Below, piece by piece: positions 58,120-64,000 of a stretch of 64,000 bases of DNA (position 1 is its first letter; every line of letters starts with the position of its first letter). Source of the DNA: Clonostachys chloroleuca (taxonomy: Eukaryota; Ascomycota; Sordariomycetes; Hypocreales; Bionectriaceae); NCBI GenBank assembly GCA_037952775.1, contig JBANAY010000003.1:24986001-25050000 (forward strand), in the 5' to 3' direction. Both the position numbers and the translations under genes were made by a program. The notes under the pieces are model-generated. The model saw nothing but the letters and a program-made list of their open reading frames with translations. It was not told where the DNA came from and did no database searches.

Positions 58120-59175
58120 ATAACATTGATCAGCGGCTTATGGAAGTGGTATGGCTGGAGCAGGGAAAGAAGTTGGTGCCACTAGTTAAACAGAGATCGG
58201 TTGATGAGTTTTGGGAGTGTCTTGTTTGTTTCTGTGACTTTTGGAACACTTTAAGGGGAGCACCAGACATAGAGGCGCACAATGCATTCGCTCTTTATGA
58301 TCTAACGATAGTGCTGTCTACGCTACGGATGGTAGCACGCTGATGGTGAATGCGTAAATACTGCCCAAGGACAAATGTGGGGATGGGAGGCCTTTTCTTC
58401 TAGGTAGATAGGACAAGACAAGCTGGCTTTGTGTAATAAAAGAAAACAGGAAAGGCGCAGCCCGATGTAAAACTAGAACGATAACATGGGCAATTCTTTC
58501 ATAACAGAAAAAGAAGGGAGAGAGAAAATACAAAAGCTAGGACGACGGCTAGAGCCGCTAAAAATATCTCCTTTGTATTCAAAACCCAGAAAAAATTAGC
58601 ACATATCAGGCTTCTGAGACAGAAAGCTAATTATTGGGCCTTTAATGAGCAAAATGTCGTGATAATGTATTAAGGCGAGTGTACAGATATCTTCGATGTG
58701 GATATTAGGGGGAAAAAAAGGAAAAGTAAAGAAAGCGCTGATGTTTGCCACGCAAGACGTGTCGTCGGGATTCCGTCTCTTTGCCCTCGCCCTCCGTCTG
58801 CCGCTTCATCATCTCCAATTTGACCAGTATTACGTCATTGTAGAAGTCGGGGAGTCGGGGAGTCGAGGAGTCGGGGAGCGAGGAGTCGGGGGTCCGGGAA
58901 TCGTCCGGTATGTCTCGTCTGGGGCGGACGCTGCATATTCGCTACCCTCTGCTTGCCAATCAGTAAGCCATCCCAGTATAGTAAAGTGCTTGTTCATAGG
59001 AGTGAACGGAGAAAACGGAGGCGGATGAGCGTAAAGGGAAGACCTTATTCTATGCACGTTGTATGCTCGATCACATGCGTCATCCTGAGCTCGCTTTTCC
59101 CTGGCGTGGAGAAAGAAGGCGTTGGTCACGATTAGGTATGGTCCCAAATGCCATGGCTGACTCCCAAACGCAGCG
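58120..59175 (+). repeat. ~1 kb diverged direct repeat, right copy
   Basis: Partner of 55770-56800, in direct orientation. Together the two copies bracket paralog B, consistent with a tandem duplication of a gene-plus-flank unit followed by partial loss. Confidence 0.65.
58844..58892 (+). repeat. octamer minisatellite (GGGGAGTC-type)
   Basis: About five to six imperfect copies of an 8-bp unit built on ggagtcgg. The other copy of the surrounding duplication (near 56400) has only one or two units, so it expanded after the duplication. Confidence 0.7.
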
Positions 59176-59510
59176 TCACGCTGGCTGTGTGCTGTCCCGA
59201 GATGGTCCAAAAACAATTTGAGACCCGACATAACACTCATAGAAAAGGGAGCAATTGATCGGCAGGTGGTCTTGTTGTCGCTGCCTCGAGTCTGTTGCTA
59301 GAGACAAAGGTTGGGCGGCACCACTGTCTGAGTGTCTGAGTGGTGTAGGCTTTGGAAGTCATCCAGGCTTTGACCGCCGTCCTAGTTTCGGCCCTGGCCT
59401 AATGGGAAAAAATAACTCGCTCGAGATAATGTCGCAGTCCCTCATGCTCCGTGGCATGAAGGTCGGGGTTAGGGCATTGGGCGGTGTTGACTCGGTTCGG
59501 GTCGCATAGG

Positions 59511-60107
59511 TCAAACGCATTCTCTCCTATCATCCGTTGGATGAAGTATCAGTTGCAGTTCTACCGTGATAGTCTGATGCTCTCGAGTGCACCGGGGGAC
59601 AGACTCACCGAGTTCCTTAATCATTTCCTCATCTGGCTGCTCGCGGCCAAACCAAGCCTCCGACGAGTTGGCCAACTTGGTATTCACCCCAAGTCTGGCG
59701 GCACGGTCAAGAATGGCCTCTTTCCAGCCTTCACGACACTCCCTTCCAATTGACCTTGGGGCTCTTGCTTCAAGGTGGGAGGTGCAGCTTTCAAGGCAGC
59801 ACAGAAGGTCTGTGGAAGAAGCTCGTATTTTTTTCGATCGCACGAGAGTCGATGACGAAGCGGTCAATGACGAAGGAGTCAGTACCGGAGCGGTCGAGGC
59901 AGAGGGGATCAACACCGAAGTTGTCGAGGAAGGCAAATGGTGCCAAAGCAGCTGAAACGGACGATGACGAAACGGTCGATGGAGAAGAGATCTTCGGCAA
60001 ACAAGCTGATGGCGAAGTGGTTGATCACGAGGGCTTAGGAGACAGTCCATGAATGAACTTGGAAATCCAAGAGCAAGAGCAACGAAGCATGCTTGGAGGT
60101 TTAACAA
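59511..60107 (-). CDS. uncertain: possible secreted small protein, 198 codons
   Basis: The minus-strand frame begins MLNLQACFVALALGFPSS, which could act as a signal peptide. It then has a Ser/Thr/Pro-rich middle and a more ordered C-terminus with GRECREGWKEAILDRAARLG and ELQLILHPTDD. Overlapping frames on both strands are also open here because of repetitive Ser/Asp/Val codons, which weakens the case. No splice sites are needed. If real, it is a lineage-specific secreted or effector-like protein. I would not rely on it without transcript support. Confidence 0.3.
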   Translation of the reverse strand: MLNLQACFVALALGFPSSFMDCLLSPRDQPLRHQLVCRRSLLHRPFRHRPFQLLWHHLPSSTTSVLIPSASTAPVLTPSSLTASSSTLVRSKKIRASSTDLLCCLESCTSHLEARAPRSIGRECREGWKEAILDRAARLGVNTKLANSSEAWFGREQPDEEMIKELGESVPRCTREHQTITVELQLILHPTDDRRECV

Positions 60108-60647
60108 TGATTCCCTTGGGCCAAAGACTGTTGGTCCGCAATGGCATTTTGGCGAACAACGAGGGGAAGACGCGACGGTAACACAAGAAACATGTTAGGT
60201 AAGCCTGCTCGGTTGGTTGTCATTCAATTGCTTTCAACGGTAGATTTGAAAGCAATTGAGTAATAATTAGCCAAGTAGGCTTCGCAGCTAATTTCACCGC
60301 CATGAGGCTCGCTGGTCGCAGCATCTAATGCTACCAGTACCAGGATTGATACAAGATCAAGCACTGCGGCGGAAGAGTTGCGATAGAAACCGCGTTTGTC
60401 TACGACCAAGCAACATGGGCACCAGACTGCCAGGGGCATTATCACAGGATCACAAGAATCAAGTAGGTGCAGCACGCCAATCAATCTGTATAATTATCCT
60501 CAAAAGTGAGGGTCTCGACCGTAACACCATTTTGAGCTTGCTTCTCTGACTACATACCTAAACCCCCTCAACTTTTCAAAACCAGCACAGCGAAATCCCG
60601 CTAACTACATGAAAATCTTTTGCCCACCAATATCAGTCCACTGCGAC
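60108..60647. other. intergenic with a perfect 14-bp inverted repeat
   Basis: No supported gene. The inverted repeat lies at 60224-60237 and 60246-60259. An 86-codon minus-strand frame (60224-60484) spans it but shows no domain. Confidence 0.45.
60224..60259. repeat. perfect inverted repeat, 14-bp arms, 8-bp loop
   Basis: The arms are tcaattgctttcaa and ttgaaagcaattga, with loop cggtagat. They could form a hairpin in RNA or serve as a dimeric protein-binding site. Confidence 0.8.
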
Positions 60648-62117
60648 CTAAGCTTGTTCCCTTGCGTCTAATTCGACTGCGCGATCCTCGCGGACATTGG
60701 CCTGGTATGCCTGCGCAACAAATGCCAGCACTGATCGGTATGCCTGCGCAAAAAACTCCAACACGAATCTGTGGGCTTTGCAGAAGCGGCCCTCCGAATT
60801 TTCGCTATTGCCGTCGATCGCGCGTAATACGAGCCATAGAACTCGCAACGCGGTGGCGATTGCGACCACCATGGAGATGATCTGTCCAACGGATATAGCG
60901 CCAGAGCTGGCCTCCATACCAGCATTCATGGCCATTTGGGCAGCTACCATCGACATGAATGAGAGGATAACGTGGATGGCGTATGACCATGTGACCGTGG
61001 CTCGGCAGTTCGAATACAAAACTTGATCAAGGTCTTCGATTGTTCCGTCATCGGAGCTTTCTGGGCTCGGGGTTTGCGAGCCGGGAACTTGCGATTCTTC
61101 GGCGATACTGGCCGGCGTTCTGGAGAATAGAATACCTCGTAGGGGCTCGCCTCTCTTCTCGGCACAATGAAACTGTCCGGTGTTTGTGGCGGCAAAAAGG
61201 GCGGTATGGATGGACGCAAACACGCGTAGGACAAGATAGAGCCAGAAGACGTTGAATTCCTGAGCCTCAGCTGTCTCGGGACAATCTGCGATCCATCCCC
61301 ACCAGAAAGGCTTGAGACAAAGCCACGCATCATCGCTGCGGTTGACGAAGTCGCCGTCACCAAACTTGATGACGCAGATGAAGAGGACCGTTAAGCCAAA
61401 GGTTTGGCAGAAGATGCTGATCCATGTCTGCCACCTTGCCGCCAGCACATTCTTCGCTACCAGCACGATGCTCATAGCGCTGCCTTGAGCGTCGAGCAAC
61501 ATGGCGCCCACTATGGCGTCCGCTGAAGTCATCGTTCCGTACTTCATCTGCACAACCAAGGCAACGGCGAGACTAGTATGCGTGACTACGAGGCCAGCAC
61601 CAATCTCTTTTGCACCGAGGGCTCGGCAATAAATGCTTCCTACAAATGTAAGAATCACCAATGCCCCTATTTGTACCCACAAGGCGATACGGATGCCGAT
61701 TCCGGCAATGTCAGCGTCAATTATTGCGACCAGAGGGCTCTGAGACGAGGGTTTGGCAGCCGAAGGATGGGGAAGAACAACCCAAATACCCTCTCGGCGC
61801 TTGACTGAGACAAAGCAGTACGAAGAAAAAATACCGGCAATGATAAACACTGGGAGGGGTGCGACAAACTGCTGTACCAAGCGTAGAGCGTTAGGAAAAC
61901 CAGCCGTCCACATATAAGACGACTCCCATATATCAGACGACCAAATATCAATATCAGACGATACTGTCCCGCCAGTATCCTGGTTTGCCCGGCGCCGGGC
62001 AAGCCGCTGCATGCGTCTGTATACACATCTAGAAAGTTCAACTAAGCATATGAATAGCTGCAGACTTATGAGCAGGCTTGCTACCACTAGCCTCCCAGTT
62101 GTAGAGACCATTGTCAA
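60648..62117 (-). CDS. multi-pass membrane protein, fungal, function unknown, 489 aa
   Basis: This single-exon gene could start at Met1 or Met3 (62117 or 62111). Hydrophobic segments occur near residues 8-28 (VVASLLISLQLFICLVEL), 85-105, 145-165, 175-195, 235-255, 290-310, 380-400 and 420-440, suggesting seven or eight passes. A hydrophilic loop near residues 335-370 is Ser/Pro/Glu-rich (SQTPSPESSDDGTIEDLD). The tail repeats an FAQAYRSVLAF/VAQAYQ motif before ending in a charged stretch. The count of helices invites comparison with receptor-like proteins, but I see no GPCR or transporter signature. The role stays open. Confidence 0.65.
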   Translation of the reverse strand: MTMVSTTGRLVVASLLISLQLFICLVELSRCVYRRMQRLARRRANQDTGGTVSSDIDIWSSDIWESSYMWTAGFPNALRLVQQFVAPLPVFIIAGIFSSYCFVSVKRREGIWVVLPHPSAAKPSSQSPLVAIIDADIAGIGIRIALWVQIGALVILTFVGSIYCRALGAKEIGAGLVVTHTSLAVALVVQMKYGTMTSADAIVGAMLLDAQGSAMSIVLVAKNVLAARWQTWISIFCQTFGLTVLFICVIKFGDGDFVNRSDDAWLCLKPFWWGWIADCPETAEAQEFNVFWLYLVLRVFASIHTALFAATNTGQFHCAEKRGEPLRGILFSRTPASIAEESQVPGSQTPSPESSDDGTIEDLDQVLYSNCRATVTWSYAIHVILSFMSMVAAQMAMNAGMEASSGAISVGQIISMVVAIATALRVLWLVLRAIDGNSENSEGRFCKAHRFVLEFFAQAYRSVLAFVAQAYQANVREDRAVELDAREQA

Positions 62118-64000
62118 ATGAAAGGTGTTGCTAGATGGTGCGAGTATGTTTGGAAATTAATTCTCGACTAGGTATTGGAAATGTCAAACAGTCGTTGGAG
62201 ATTAAGTTGGATGAAGTGTACTTATAGCAAGTCTAGATATCAAGGTCCAAGACGTGGGAACAAGCGATATTACTCCCTCCTTGGCACCAGGCGAGGCGGT
62301 AAGCCTCCAAGCTACGGATCTGTGATGGAATTCCATAGCTCAGCACGGCAAGCGACATTAGGCAGGTAAATTTCATGACATGTCTTTTTTAATGTACTGT
62401 GATTCGGTTCATCATCTCAGAATGTCAGTGTGGCTGAGGGCAACTGGCCGCCTTGCAGCCAACCAACCCATCTGTAGACCTATGGATCGCTAGCTGATGG
62501 ACCTTTCATGCACGTTAGCCGTAGATATCACATCCTGGAGCAGTTCCAATGCGGATCACCAGCTTCTTACGAATTAGCCTGTGCGACATGCTGAGACTGC
62601 CCATTGGATCATCCTGGCATGGGGGTCAAGGTTTCGGTCCATGTCGGCATTGCGCAGATTTCTGATACTGCTTGGCATGTTATTAGCACCGGGGAGGGCT
62701 CTGGGAGGATATAGACTGGACTGGCCTCATTTATACCCTCGTACCATGCACTTCGCTCCAAGACGACCGAGAAGTCATGAGAAGTTGCTGTGCAGGAGAG
62801 GACATACATATCATGGTGCGTGCTTGGCCGGCCATCAACCAGGACAGCAACATGACTTTCACCTACTACAAACCTTGATCATCTCACATATGTATGTGTA
62901 CCTGTATCGATGTGTACATATCTCAGTTACGACAGACGATGAAGAACCAGCTCGCCCCGCCCAATGCAGGTACCAAATTTTCACCGCCATATTAGCTGAG
63001 GCACCTCATGCCCACAGCTCAGCCTTTCAAGCATGAAACCAGTTCTGAATCCGCCAACGGCTAGGCCCCTAACGTTAGCGTTGTGCCACACGGACAACCC
63101 GTCCCCGCGGGCTACGATTTGGAGCTGGATCTCTCATGCCGTTTGCTGGTAGGCAGGGCGCCAGCAGGAGCTTCCTTCATGCACAGACGACTGGCGTATG
63201 ATATTGAGCTAAAGGAGGGCTCGCCGTTGCCTGGGGGAATATGGAGAGGCTTTGGTGTCTATCCTTACACTAGTAACTTTCGGCATGCTAGGTGAAGGGC
63301 GAGTGGCGGGCAGAAACGGCCCGCTCTCCGCGTTTCCCAGGGGCACCCGGTTTGGGCTCAGATTGCAGGCAACGCCACAAGAGGTGACAAAATTGCCAGT
63401 TGGAAGAGCTGAGGGGGATTGGGTCCGCGGACGTCACGGCCGTAGAGGTGATGTTTTGTCAAGATCGTGTAGATCAAGCAGAGCATGGGTACACCCATGC
63501 CCGTTGAGATCGTGCTAGCCTGGTAGATACTACGGTGCTCAAGTGCGGAGAATACAGCCTACTCCACTACGCGTAATTAATGAACGGCTGGGTGCCAGGT
63601 TATCTCACAGCTGAGGGGGCGGGCGGGAGCATTACGCACTCACGGGAAGCAGCAGCTCGATGGGTTCGTTAATTTGTCAAGATTAGTGATCTCAGCCATA
63701 ACAAGTTTTCGTACACGAAGAGCACGCTTGTGAGCCTTGCAAGCAGGCTGACAGGAGAGACATATTCCCCAGGACGGAGAGGTGGAGTGAGGCATAACCT
63801 AATAAATCTTAGGTACGTAGACCAGACAGCTGGAACCGACGGAAATTTTTACCCTAGCCATTAACTGCCTTAGGTACCCACTATTAGCGCGACCTACGTC
63901 CCGTCAGGTAAGTCGAGTGGGGGGAAGTGGCCCGGGGGTAGAAGTGGCCCACCTAATTTTTGGCCTGCGCGTCTACCCTAAGTCACACACATCATAACAA
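62118..64000. other. gene-poor right end, possible transposon edge
   Basis: Plus-strand frames at 62581-63036, 63083-63295 and 63252-63518 overlap and look non-coding. Near the end, aagtggccc occurs twice (63925-63933 and 63942-63950), followed by cacctaatttttggcc, which resembles the termini of fungal Tc1/mariner-type elements. The other end would lie beyond the window. Confidence 0.35.

Larger units (their letters stand above)
58111..59510. other. 3' flank of paralog B: buried coding-like segment and duplicated region
   Basis: A 67-codon frame at 58140-58343 (MEVVWLEQGKKLVPLVKQ... RMVAR) has a degraded counterpart in the left repeat near 55780 (TEVGWLDRGK), so it may be the remnant of a coding exon. 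It was not called as a gene. A GGGGAGTC-type minisatellite lies at 58844-58892. Nothing else is supported. Confidence 0.4.

Noticed and set aside
62581..63518. Three plus-strand frames near the right end
   Set aside because: Arg/His/Pro-rich composition, mutual overlap and no recognisable motif.

Overview
The window looks like chromosomal DNA of a filamentous ascomycete (Pezizomycotina). The evidence is spliceosomal introns of about 50-120 nt with GTRNGT donors and CAG/TAG acceptors, fungal-only families (2EXR-like, F-box, BTB, C2H2 of the CPFRKRNP type, TRI12-like MFS, NmrA) and a class II cellobiose dehydrogenase carrying a CBM1. A Sordariomycete is my best guess, but the sequence does not prove it. 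No rRNA, CRISPR array, complete tRNA or complete transposon was seen.

Layout. 0-11 kb: 5' part of a secreted M20 peptidase (-), an MDR oxidoreductase (-), a decayed plus-strand frame, an F-box protein (-), a 2EXR-like protein (+) and a five-exon gene for an unrecognised 1292-aa protein (-). 12-21 kb: an FAD (DAO-type) oxidoreductase (-), a long gene-poor stretch hiding a small two-exon gene (85 aa, +) and a three-exon C2H2 factor (+). 21.8-29.2 kb: an O-methyltransferase (+), a PPxY-motif protein (-), an aldo/keto reductase (+) and a cellobiose dehydrogenase (-) with two one-base frame breaks. 29-39 kb: gene-poor, with decayed coding remnants, an intradiol ring-cleavage dioxygenase (+) and a membrane-anchored fucose-lectin-like protein (+) with one frame break. 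39.6-47 kb: BTB (+), NmrA-like (+), TRI12-like MFS (-) and a P450 pseudogene (+). 48.5-54.2 kb: a small two-exon basic protein (+), an S28 serine peptidase (+, five exons) and an OYE-type flavin oxidoreductase (+). 54.3-59.2 kb: two head-to-head paralogs of a fungus-type family with N-terminal 35-residue repeats, set in a ~1 kb diverged direct duplication. 60.6-62.1 kb: a multi-pass membrane protein (-). The last 1.9 kb has no convincing gene and may end at a transposon edge.

How the genes fit. Several products suit growth on plant matter or aromatics: cellobiose dehydrogenase, intradiol dioxygenase, P450 remnant, OYE, MDR, AKR, O-methyltransferase and MFS exporter. They are not arranged as one cluster and no synthase backbone gene is present. 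NmrA/MFS/P450 at 41-47 kb is the closest to a functional group, and its P450 is broken. The most unusual locus is 54.3-59.2 kb. Its paralogs share a YIITGLKI motif and an IFSYRMH motif that remind me of fungal gasdermin-like cell-death proteins; this is inference only. Three one-base breaks at homopolymer runs (27119, 28478 and 36486) point to either assembly error or gene decay, and this must be settled before the cellobiose dehydrogenase and the lectin are called functional.
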